A DNA stretch of 64,000 nucleotides. Origin: Allodiplogaster sudhausi (taxonomy: Eukaryota; Nematoda; Chromadorea; Rhabditida; Diplogasteridae). The DNA lies in NCBI GenBank assembly GCA_945643635.1, contig CALZFC010000027.1, positions 4,585,001 through 4,649,000 on the forward strand. The letters run 5' to 3'. Below the pieces are notes generated by a model. That model was not told the origin of the DNA. It saw only the letters and a list, made by a program, of their open reading frames with translations, and made no database searches. Of the stretch, positions 26,653-37,719 are shown in pieces (the stretch's first letter is position 1; every line of letters begins with the position of its first letter). The position numbers were made by a program, and so were the translations under genes.

Positions 26653-28453
26653 GACCCATGAGCGTGCTGGCTGCTTTTCTCTGGGACGGCGGCCCTGCAA
26701 CGGACGAGGAGCTTCGGAAGCGGGCGGACGACGCCAAATTCAAGATTCCGCTCGTGCCGGCGACTCGCGCCTCCGAAGCAACCGTTCGTGATTTGGTTAT
26801 CTTGGCTAAATGACATTATATTATTTTATATTATCTTATTATTTTCTCAAGTCTTTACATCCTAACACACAAATAGACGACCTCCATTATCACCAAATAC
26901 GCATTCCTTCCTCATCCAACTGTGTGCATTTCTTCACAACAATCCGCGCTTATCGTGCACAGCAATCGATGATTTGACCTTTAAAGAGCACTCTTCACTT
27001 TCCGTATGATCCATCGCTCTCTAAAAATAGGCCGAAGTTCTGGCTCCGCCGGTCCGTCAGCTGAACAAGACAACGATCTTCGCCGGTCCTGATCCCGAGC
27101 CGTATCTTTGGACGGACATCCTTCATCGCATATTCGAGGTGTGATTGTGTGTAAAAGTGTTCCTTTGGCTCTGGGGTCAAAACTGCTCATCAGAGAGAGA
27201 GAAAGAGAGAGGTTGTGAGAGAAAGAGAGAGAGAGAGAGAGACACTGAGAGAGAAATAGAGATCTCCTTCTATCTCTCAATCTCAACTTCTTTTCCACAC
27301 TTTCGCCTCTCATCTTAATAATCTCTCTAGGTATAGGCATCACCGCTTCCTGCAATATCAATACATCGTTCCCCATAAACATCTGCCAAGGTGTGATCAT
27401 GATTTAGTTATCCCTCTCCCATTCCAGTCGAGTATCAATGACGTCATCCGAAGTTGCACTTCTCGCCACCTCTTCCGCCGCCACGAGGTCTTCTATCGTT
27501 TCTACGAGCTGCACCTCGAGTGGAATTCCGACTTGCGCGTTCCTCCTCTGCCGCCCTATCGCGTTCTTCCCACCAAGCTCATCGCCAAGGTTCGCATCTT
27601 TTCACTTCCTTCTTCGCCAAGTTATTCTCTCTTGTAATTTCATCTTTTGTTCTTCTCATACGCTCTTACTATCCTTTTGTGCCATCTTTCCAATCGGCTC
27701 TTTCCCCTTTTGCTCTTCTCCAAACTTTCCCCCCAACAGTTTCGCGTGTCGATGTTTCAAACAGTCAGTTAGACTCAGTGGCGGCGGCAGGGTCCTTCAT
27801 TGCATTTCATTTCTGTGCGTTTCTGCTCATTGATCGCTTAAAAGGCGCTAAAACCATCACAAATTTGCTTGCATTTTGGCAGAGCAATTCGAAGCAGTTC
27901 GCCTGGTGTTACAGGCTACAGTAGCCGCATAGGAGTCCTTTGATTGCAAAATGAGAGACAGGATCAGCATCAACAAGGGTTGCTTGTTGCATACGATTGT
28001 CTTATCTCTTTCTCTCTTTCTATCTCTCTCCCTCTCTCTTATTCTCTCTCCCTCTTTCCCTCTCTATTTCTCTGTCTCTCTCTCTATTTCTCTCTCTCTC
28101 TCTCACTCTCTCTCCCTCTCTCTCTCTCTCTTTCTGGCCCCATTCCCACTCTGATTAGCGAGGAGAGTGCCTGATTGTGAGTGCGAGGCCATAAAAAAGG
28201 CATGAAAAGAGACAGGGTCCCCCTTTTACTTCCTGGTTGCGACTTATCATGCAGTGGGAAGAATAGACAGGCCATGCCTGAATGGCCATAGCGTCATTCT
28301 CTCTCCATTCAGTCCTTGCTCCTGCGCAGCAGCTCACCTGAGCGGCCTTGGCTAAAGTGGCCGAGATAAGGATAGCTCTGTTGCCTAGGTCGCACCGAAG
28401 CCATGTTATCTAGTATCTCTCTCTCACTTTCTCTCTATCGCTCTCTTTTTCTG

Positions 28454-28484
<31 letters not shown>

Positions 28485-31400
28485 TTCATTCTCTCTCGCT
28501 TTCTCTCCTCCTTCTCTCTCTCACTCTCTCTGTTCTGTTATTCTGTCCCTGAACTGTTATTCTCTCTAAAACCATTATCTTTAAACTTCCAACATGGAAG
28601 TAAGAGTCGTCATCATAAGGTCATAAGACTTAGGTAGAGGGAGAGACAGAGAAAGACAGAGTGAGAGTGTAACAGAGAGGCAGAGAGAGAGAGGGATAGT
28701 CAGAGAGAGAGAGAGAGAGAGAGAGAAAGCAGGTGTTGGTTGCAGTGTGCAAGTCACAATGCTGACATGCTTCCTCTGTGAATGCAGCCTGGCCTTGTTC
28801 AAAAGATTAGCCGCTCGTTTGTTTGACCAAGCAGAGAAATATTTCGAGGACAAGAACATTTTAGGCTTTGAAGGGAGAAAAAATGGTTGTGTCAATCAAA
28901 AGCAAAGGCCGAATTTGGCATTTAAATTGTCTGTTTGTACATGTATTCATGGATGTGAGCACAGGGAACAGGCGTGGCCATTTGAAAACCACCAAGGAAT
29001 AACATGAAAAGGAGAACGAACTTGAAAGAATCCGGAGCCTTTTTGCCATAAGGCTCTAGTCGTTCTGCTTAATTGTATGTGTAGGCTACAAATGGCGATG
29101 ACTGGAGCAAGTGGATGAATGAGGCTGATAGTGAATGGCTTGCAGGTGCCGCTATCGGAAGAGGAGTTGGCGAGGGCGGGCGAGACGGATGAGTACATTG
29201 GACGTCTTCAGGATGCGTTCAATCGCGAGTGCGACATGTACCAGGCAGTCACGGAGCCGCCGACGGTAAACGATTTTTTTAAAAATAGATCACTCAACGG
29301 TTTACAAATTTCCACAGATTCTTTATTATACTTTTATACAACGCCGTCACGGAGCCGCCGACGGTAGGTAGAAAAGATTTCACACTGATTTAGCCACGAA
29401 GACATTCAAGCGTTTGCATAAAAATTTCACACAGATCCATTAACTTACCTAGTTTAATGAAATAGTAAAAAACAATATTAGCAAGTGAAAGCAGAAATTT
29501 GAACGGAACGGGAATAATACGCTCTTTGCAACAGTAGCAATGCCCGGTTGGCGGCAGACGAAAAAAAAACAGAGATCATCATAGCTTTCCGCCAACGTTG
29601 TTTTGGCGAGTGGCTGAGTATACTAGATGAATGACAGATGAAAGAGAAGAAGGAGAATACAATGATGGGTGCTGTTGTTTTCTAGCGTGGCGTGCAATGT
29701 CTCCTCTTTCACCGCCGCTCCCGTGGCCATCCGGGCATCATGATTCTGCAGCCAATGAACGAAGCTAGCGATGAAGTTCGCAAGCTTTCCGTCGAACAGG
29801 TTAGACGAGAGTCATTTACCTTTATATTTTATTATAAATACTTCGATGTTTCATTGTATTTAAAGAAGAGTGTTTTTTTTCTTAACAGAATTGTGCTACT
29901 TTGGAGCAAAGTATATTAATGAAAGTAGAGGTGCAAGTACGATATAAATTTTTTTCCACATTTTTATTCTTCAAAAGTATGCATTCCACTAGAGAATGCG
30001 AGACAACAGGAGAGAAAAAAATGACGCGCATGCATACATAGAGGCTGTTTTATGTGTGCACCATCGTTCTCGATCTTCTTGACTCGTGGTAACTAGAGTT
30101 TTGCACAACACTCCATCATAGCCGCACAAGCAGAGACTTTCATAGCAAATGCGCCTTGAAGGTTCTTGCCGCCACAGAGCAAACTTGACATGTGTGAATA
30201 AATAGAATGGCATGTGGGCCGATTCAAAGCAGACACACCAACCGGTGTCCTTCTTTTTGGTGCTTGGCTGACAATGGATTTGAGAAGGACAGAGGATGAG
30301 GACAAGGCCGACAAAGTAAAGATTCGTCGTCCATAAACTCACTAATAAGCAGGGATTAGCCCCTCGCATTTCTCTCTATTTTTCAGTTCACTGGTTGGCT
30401 GGGTGCAGTGTGCACTCAGCTGTGTATTATTACGAAAACCTTGCAAATAGTAGTTTGGAGACTACCAGCCCACGTAGTACAAAGATCGGGACAAACAAAT
30501 TCCGCTGTGATGTGGTGCAGAGTGAAATGTGACGAATCTTTGCACCCTCACTGAACTCTCTCAAGTAGAGGGGAAGAGAGGAAAATTTACATATGTACTT
30601 AATTATGAAATTTCTGCACTGAACACTTAATGAGTCTAATGCCTATTTTGAAATGATTGGACAAACATTCGACGGAGACATTCTTTAATTGTAAGATGGA
30701 ACGAAAATAACGCCTAGAACGTAAATACTTTTGCAGGTGACGCGGATGGCGTTCGAGTTGGGAAAGATGCAAGCGGGTGTTTACTCGTCATTTTCCGATT
30801 CCGAGTGGGAGGGACGCTACTCGAAGAGCGTCCTCTCATCGCCACGAAATCAGGAAGCCATGGTTCGTTTATCCATGATAACACTAACGCCATGATGAAG
30901 TCATTCAAATGTCACGGATTGAATATATGTACATATTTATAACTTGATATATTCGCAGCAAATGGAATCGACGCTGTGGGGCAATGGCGACTTTGATTGC
31001 ATGCAGGAGAAGGTGGAGAAGTTCCAAGTCTTCTACACGACTTCCTTCTGCGAGTCCTCCTTCAACTCCTATCAGAAACTAAGTCAGTAAGCAGATGGTA
31101 CGGCGTGATAATTTGATGATGGTTACCAAATACGGGCTCCAAATCCTAAATATAGAAACCGGCTCCTTTAGTTATGATACATACATACATATGCACATAT
31201 ATGTTGCCCTTCAGACATGCCTCCTGGCTTGGTGTGCGGAATGTTTCAAACGACCATGATGCTCAACGAGATTGGCGTCTTCGTTGAGGTGTTCACTTTT
31301 ATTTTTCTTACCCTTCTCAAATTTATTTGCTTTATTATTTAATTTAGTCTTATTTTTTTATTAATTTAATTAATCATTTAACCAATCACATGATTTTCTG

Positions 31401-32250
31401 TTCATAATGCTCTTCTTGCTTTCAGCCATTCTCCGTGATAGACATGGCCTTTCTGCACACGGGCAACATGTGTGAGGAGCTCGCGTGGATCATGCACTAC
31501 TATCTGGAGATGGAGGAGAGGCGGACGGGCACGAATGCCATTATGACCATCTTCTTCCGCAGTCTCATCCATCATCTCCCCGAGAGCCATCCTTATCGCC
31601 GGAAGCTCGTGAGCTTTCTTTTTAATTTATTATTATTTTAAGTATATATATATTTATATTTATATAATTGAAGAAATTAATATCAAGTTGTAATCAACGT
31701 CTTTTTAGCTGCAGGCGCCCCTTCACCAATACTTTGTCAAGCTCTACTATCGAATAGTTCCGTTTGTGACTTATCAAGTGATGTCACCGATGCACGAAAT
31801 GTATGCTCGTTTTGCTCAGGTCAGAACACGATTATTGCAGACGATGATTTCATATTCATACTTTTCACTCTCACCAGTTATGACATGTTTTGTGAGATAC
31901 ATTTCTGCAAGAACTTACAAGCGTGATGCGGAGAGAGAGAGAGAACAGGAAAACATGTTTCTTTAAACCATGCATGTGAGAAAAGTTGTTCCTGAGATCT
32001 TTATCAGATATCATAAGAGCTGCTAAGCACAGCTGGCTCATGGCGAGTTTAGAAGAGGAATATCCCTTATAGATTAAATTATAATAATAAGTAATATATA
32101 TTAAGGCTTACTTACTAGTAAGTACATTTTCAGAAGGAGAACTCGATGCCGGCGGAGGAGTATCGAAAGGCTCGTCTCGCACTTCGCAGGCGTGCTTGTG
32201 GAGTCGTCCACGACTGCTTTGAGTGCTTCAAGATTGACAACTTTGACTAG
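26653..32250 (+). CDS. gene X: 11-exon gene, about 454 aa, family unknown
   Basis: Exons: 26653-26783 (ATG 26658), 27031-27138, 27428-27589, 29146-29265, 29686-29799, 30737-30862, 30959-31082, 31215-31288, 31426-31608, 31709-31819, 32134-32250 (TAG). All junctions are in phase with canonical GT/AG sites; only the 31082/31215 junction is phase 1. The ATG is five bases after an acceptor (CTCTAG), fitting trans-splicing or an untranslated first exon. The protein is mixed alpha/beta in character, with no signal peptide or membrane segment. Notable stretches are PDPEPYLWTDILHRIFE, RRHEVFYRFYELHLEW, the Met-rich block around MAFLHTGNMCEELAW, and a C-terminus with four Cys/His-type residues (CGVVHDCFECFKID). 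I do not recognise the family. The exon structure is reproduced in an inverted copy at 60898-63648, which strongly supports the model. AATAAA occurs at about 33262. Confidence 0.8.
29341..29367 (+). repeat. duplicated exon end with its donor site
   Basis: A copy of the last about 22 bases of gene X exon 4, including the donor (GTCACGGAGCCGCCGACGGT), lies 85 bases downstream of the real exon end at 29265. It gives a second donor, GTAGGT, which looks at least as good as the used GTAAAC. Confidence 0.8.
31701..31714 (+). promoter_or_regulatory. tandem 3' splice sites six bases apart
   Basis: TTTTTAG at 31708 and CTGCAG at 31714 are both in phase, so the transcript could include or skip Leu-Gln at the start of exon 10. 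The inverted copy keeps the same pair at 61542-61553. Confidence 0.5.
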
Positions 32251-33989
32251 TACTCAACCTTGACCAGTACTCACTAGATTTGTCAATAGGATATCAACTC
32301 TTTGTTGTACTACTTATTGTTATATACATAGACTCCACTGTACCTTCCTCATAGTACCTCTCGCTTGTCGAGATACTCCAGTATAGGGAAGTCTCTCACA
32401 TCAGCTATATGCTCTCGCGTCTTTGCCTACATTGTATCATAGTCTGCTCTGGATGCAGTATCTTAATCTATTTATGTATGTATGTAGATATGTACATAGG
32501 GAGAGTCCTTTGCAGATGCCAGCAAATAGGTGAATACATTAATAGGTGCAGATCTTCATGGAAACTGGTGGACTTGTTACTAGGCTCTCGTTTATGCCAA
32601 TTTTCTCTTGTACTATATTTACCCCCTCATTTTGTTTTCTTCATTTTTCTTATAGAATGCCAACGGTGCGAAAACATGTCATGCCTGCCATACTCTGATT
32701 CTTTCACTCGTTATATCTTTTACAGAATGTTTCTGTTAAAGTGCATTTAGGATGGATCTCTCTTACGATTCTCTATTTTTCATTTCTCGTTGCTTGGGCG
32801 TGTGATTCAAAACACCGACCGCTTGTCTCGTCTCAGCTTTTGTCTCTACCATGAACTTCACCGTCTGCTAAAATTGTCTCTATCATGAACTTCATCGGCC
32901 GCTTGAATTGTCTCTATCATGATCTGCACCACGTCATTTGTCTACGATCGTGAACTGCTTTCGTGAACTGCATAACTCCTCGTTTATCTCTATCATGAAC
33001 CTCAGCGCCCTCTACGATTGTCTCCATCGTAAACTGCTATCTTGAAGTGCACCAATCGGATTGTCTCTCTCATGAACTGCACCACTCTTCGTCATAACAA
33101 CAACTGGTTCTCCTTCTCCACCCCGTACGGCCATGACCTTTGCTCGGCCTCATTCCTCTGCTGCTGCGATGAACAAGCAAACCACGCCCGATCTTAGATG
33201 CGCCTCTCCAACCAAAGTAGAATCATGTACATAAATTTGTGTGTGTAGGTTGAACTAAATGAATAAATCCAGTCTGAAACGGAAGGAAAAGACGAAAAAA
33301 CGCCCGATTTTCCTGATTAAAAAAGAGACGCATAGAGACATAAAAGTACATTCACATATGTATCTATGTGTATCAAACCAGAGTCTCTCATGCACGAATC
33401 TACTTCCATATTATATTTAGACAATTCAGTGCACTAGAGAAAATCAGATAAATGGCTTAGAATTTATATAATGGAGACAATAGCTTGTAAATACCGACGA
33501 ATCTATTGCATAGATCATATGAAAGTTCCTTCAAATGCTTGTAGGCATTCCCAGCAAATGCATTTTTGATTTTGTTAAAAATCGCAAAACAAGACAAACA
33601 TTTCCTATACAATCTGTGAGTTATAAATAATACGTATTTACGTGTTATTCGCGCAAAATTTACTTCCTTGTCAATACATTTATCTCTTTACAGTATTGAT
33701 AACGACAAATGAGCTTCCTAAACGGAAGTAATCAACTAATGCGAATCGCTTAGTAACATAAACGCACAGGATTGCATGCTAATAAAATGAGTTTTTCATG
33801 TGGATAACATTGCAAATTATGATGATTCCCTAGATACTCGCGCAATGATATTATATAGTTTACGAAGAAAAGAAAACGTCAGTATTTACAACTATGTAGT
33901 TGGCCTAGTAGACGTAGTGAAAAGCTGAATGAAATTACTGAAATAATCGTAATGAGTACAGGTGACATGAAACGAAGTAAAATATTCTC
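32251..33989. other. 3' flanks of gene X and the transporter, no gene
   Basis: Between convergent genes. It contains a degenerate repeat (32836-33095) and AT-rich sequence, with no credible exon. Confidence 0.6.
32836..33095. repeat. degenerate tandem repeat, about 35-bp period
   Basis: About eight imperfect units built around TTGTCTCTATCATGAAC followed by TGCACCAC or similar. Frame is not conserved between units, so it is not coding. Confidence 0.7.
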
Positions 33990-35360
33990 TTAAATGATTG
34001 CGTCAATGACGAGAGTGAAGGAGACGCCGGCGAAGATTCCTGAAATTGAAGGGATAAGATCTCTTTCTTTTCTTCTCATAATGTAATGCGTCCGCCACTT
34101 CTCTAGAATGCACCCAATAGGGTGAGTCAATAGGATACTAACATATATATATAAGTTTACGCAACATTATGTTGCACATAAAGGATAAAAAGTTCAAAAG
34201 TTCGTTATAACGGATGAAAGTTCGTTATAAAGGGTAGAAGCTTGTTCGTTATAAAGGATATAAGTTCGATATAAAGGATGAAAGTTCGCCTATTGAAATG
34301 CTCTTCCCGGAATGTGTGCTGCTTACCAAGAACGAGACTCATCGACGCACTCATGCCGGCGACCTTGGACAGTGAGGGATGGACAACACTGAAACAGCTC
34401 CTATTCATTAACTCATTCTTAAGCTGACAGCTTTCAGTAACTGAGATTAAAACGTACATTTTCTCGTTTAGCCATATTTGCCATATTTGTTGCAACCTCC
34501 TAATGCAGAGTAGAGGGAAAATTTCGAAGAACAAAAGGAGATATATACATACATACATACATATGTGTTTATCGCAGTGGATTTATCAGATATAATATAA
34601 CGCAAAATTTCTAGAAACTCTGTAATTGAATAACCACGAAATAAATAGAAAAAAAAAATTTAAATAGTAAATAAGTATGTACCGTGGCGCGTTCATCATG
34701 CTGAGCGACGAGAGATAGCCATGCGTGAGAGCCATCGCAGCTCCGCCGAGCATGAAGAGCCACTCGCTAGTGATGAGCACGGGCAGCGTGCGATGCGCCG
34801 GCTTGTAGTTGCAGAACATGAAGAAGGGAATGAAGAGGAAGCGCGCCGTCACCGGCAGCCAGAGATTCGGAGCTTTCGGCTCAAAGGGAATAACTATCAT
34901 GTTCACTTTTTCTCCTTTTTAGAAAATCAAATCAAAAAAAAATTTAAAAAAAAGTTAATATAAAAATGTAAAAAATGCATAATAAAAATTCGCACCACTT
35001 GGACATGGCCAGCTAGCCAGGAGCCGACCGTCGCTAGAACGTTGAAATTCAAGAAGGTGCCCACGTTGACGAAGATGTCGACTGCAGTGAATATTATTAC
35101 TGTACTCGTTTTCTAATATTTATTTTGGAACAATTTTCATATCATTATAGGTATATCTCTCTAATGGAGGACGATCATCCATAAATAATTGATGCAGATT
35201 TGAATTGCCGCGTTCACCCTGGGAGCCGATACTCTCATTGTTTTTCTCGCAGTTCGCGCAAAACTAATTGCACGCGCAAATGAGAGTATGAAGGGCGGCG
35301 TCATGTTGATTCTCTTATATATTTTTTCGGCTGTCGCTCTCCTTTAAATTAATGAGAGTC

Positions 35361-35412
<52 letters not shown>

Positions 35413-37719
35413 CGGGATGATGTTCTATACCTGTATATATGTATATATGTAGTATATACATATACAGTCCCGCCCAACATTTCAGGTACATAGATTAATT
35501 AGATTAATTAGATTAATCTAAATAATCTCAATTGATTTTTCTGCGCTCAGGACGCATTTCAATAGAGTTTTCAGGTCAATGTAGACTAATTCGACGCTTC
35601 TAAATACGTTGGTAATGTTATTTTCTTAAAACAAGTTGACACTAACGAGAAAATTGATATTTTAGCCCGAAATCCCGTTTAAAAATGCAGCGCATTGCGC
35701 ATGTAATGCAGCACATTGCGCACTATTTTCAAACTAGTTTGTGCACAAAATATGAATTTTCTCGTTAGTGTCAACTTGTTTTAAGAAAATAACGTGACCA
35801 ACGTATTTAGCAGCGTTGAATTAGTCTAGTTTGAATTGAGAACACTATTGAAATGCTCCCTGAGCGCTGAAAAATCAATTGAGATTATTTAGATTAATCT
35901 AATTAATCTGATTAATCTATGTACCTGAAATGTTGGGCGGGACTGTATGTGGTATATACCTGGGATGATACTCTCGGGAGCTTCTCCGAGTGGCGGCGCG
36001 TAGAGCTTTGTGCCGGCCATCATGGCGGGGAAGATGGTGAGCGTGATGAAGAAGGTGGCAAAGACGTTGTACAGTTGAATGCCACTCTGAAATTGAGGAT
36101 GTTGAACACCACTCGGAGCTTGAATACTTCTCATAGCAGTTTACTTGGTCGAAGAATTAAAAAAGTACTCACATGTCGGAAACACTGGAGGTACTGGACG
36201 AGACTGGGCTTCGTCGAGTTCTCCGCTGTGCGTGCAAGATGTCCTTGCTCGACGTAGTATTGGTAGAATGGCTGAACATTTTAGATTTTAGTGTTTATTA
36301 TACTAAAATATCAGCAAGTTTGAATTGTGTTATTCAGTGAAATTGATATATGTAGCTTGTGTAATGTATTTTTTGTACATCAAACTAGTACCAGAGGCAT
36401 GACAGTCACCTTGCCATCGATCTTCTCAAACCCTGCACGCTTCTTTAGTTTAAATTTGCAATCTTTCGCACCGGCGTCATTCATTTTGTAGATCCGGGTG
36501 GTGATGAATAAAAGGCTTACATTCTTGGACAAGATGACGAGTGAAATGCCGCAGATGATGAGAACTACGAGCGAGATGCCAAAGTAGACGATGGCCACCG
36601 TGCGAATCTGTCCCGGCAGCACTTAAATTTATTACTTCCTCTTTCTAATTACTATCATTTATTTACAGCTAAATCCTATTAAATAGCCAACAAAAATAAA
36701 TTAAACGAGCTGAACGTACGGAGGGTTGCGATGAGATTGATGACAGTGATGAAGGTGCCGCAGATGTTGTTGCCAAGAATCAACGCGTTCGTGTACTTGC
36801 CCGGGAAGTCGGCAGTCAGGCCAAAGATGGAGTTTTGGTAGAAGCCGTTCGACACGTTCAACACAACGACCAATGCGAGCGTGAGCGGGTAGAACCAGCT
36901 CATGTCTGGAGTTACGATCTGTCAGCACACGCTTTTCTACATTCAATAATTATGTGCATTTCTAAAAAAAATTCCTGATAAAAATATCATATATGTATAT
37001 TATACTTTTTATTCCAAAGTAAAAAAAACCTGCAATGTTGGGAGTGACAAAGATGACGAGCGAGATGACAATTGCAATGTTGAAGCAGTTGATTATGAGC
37101 GGGCCAATGATGCGGAGAAGAAGAGAGCCCCTGAAGAAATATTATCCTTTCATAACAATTAAGCAAAAAGGAATACTTAATTATACTTTTTAATTAAAAG
37201 GAATAACTAATTAGCATAATTACTTAAAACTTCTACCGTTGCTTCTTACCCAATGACGAGGAAGATGTTGAGTATGTTGACTGAGAGATTCGGCAGCTGA
37301 GCAGCGATGCCGAGAGTGCTCATGAAGCTTTTTGCGTACGAGGTCTCAGTGCCGTTTGGCGTGAACCAGTAGTCGACGTAGAACTGTATCAGTTTTGATT
37401 TGGACAGAAAACAGTGGTTTGATCAATGTGGAACCTTGAAAAAATCTTCAAAGTGGAACTTACAGTATGTATAAACAATGTAGAACTTTGAAAACAATCA
37501 TCAATATGAAAGATATTGTATGTATAAAACATTATAGTTTCTATCAATTATATTAAATCGAATTAAAATGACCTGTGGGGCAATCGTGATGAACATGTTC
37601 CATGGCGTAAGGACGCCAATGCCGTTCAGCAGAATGATGGCATAGACGAGTCCACCGGCGTCCTGCGGTGCTTCGCACTCAAGCCGCTGCCTCGCCTTCT
37701 CCTCATTCTTCCTCAGCAT
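33990..37719 (-). CDS. equilibrative nucleoside transporter (SLC29/ENT family)
   Basis: ENT proteins carry nucleosides across membranes through 11 helices. Exons, minus strand: 37719-37573, 37383-37250, 37130-37030, 36905-36720, 36621-36392, 36271-36173, 36086-35960, 35081-34999, 34879-34683, 34388-34327, 34039-33990 (TAA). The lengths total 472 codons with all phases agreeing, normal for the family. Diagnostic stretches: NGIGVLTPWNMFI in helix 1; FMSTLGIAAQLPNLSVN in helix 2; GFYQNSIFGLTADFPGKYT in helices 4-5; SGIQLYNVFATFFITLTIFP; LNFNVLATVGSWLA; VTARFLFIPFFMFCNYKP; and VVHPSLSKVAGMSASM. The start is uncertain: the ATG used lies inside an open stretch preceded by an acceptor-like site, so an upstream exon is possible. 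Exon 9 starts at a weak TTTGAG acceptor. Exon 5 reads through a possible donor (GTAAGC) in the cytoplasmic loop. Confidence 0.88.
34180..34288. repeat. 20-bp tandem repeat in ENT intron
   Basis: Four to five imperfect copies of TTCGTTATAAAGGATGAAAG lie in the last intron, between exon 10 and exon 11 of the transporter. Confidence 0.75.
35360..35411. repeat. (TA)n microsatellite
   Basis: About 50 bases of alternating TA in an intron of the ENT gene, about 55 bases from the palindromic element. Confidence 0.92.
35465..35945. mobile_element. palindromic TA-flanked element (Tc1/mariner-type MITE)
   Basis: The two halves are inverted copies of each other over about 200 bases. The ends are CAGTCCCGCCCAACATTTC and its complement, and each end is flanked by TA (35463-35464 and 35946-35947). 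A CAGT terminus with a TA target duplication is typical of Tc1/mariner-class elements. There is no transposase, so it is a non-autonomous foldback element. It sits in the intron after ENT exon 7, starting only about 15 bases inside the donor. Confidence 0.85.
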
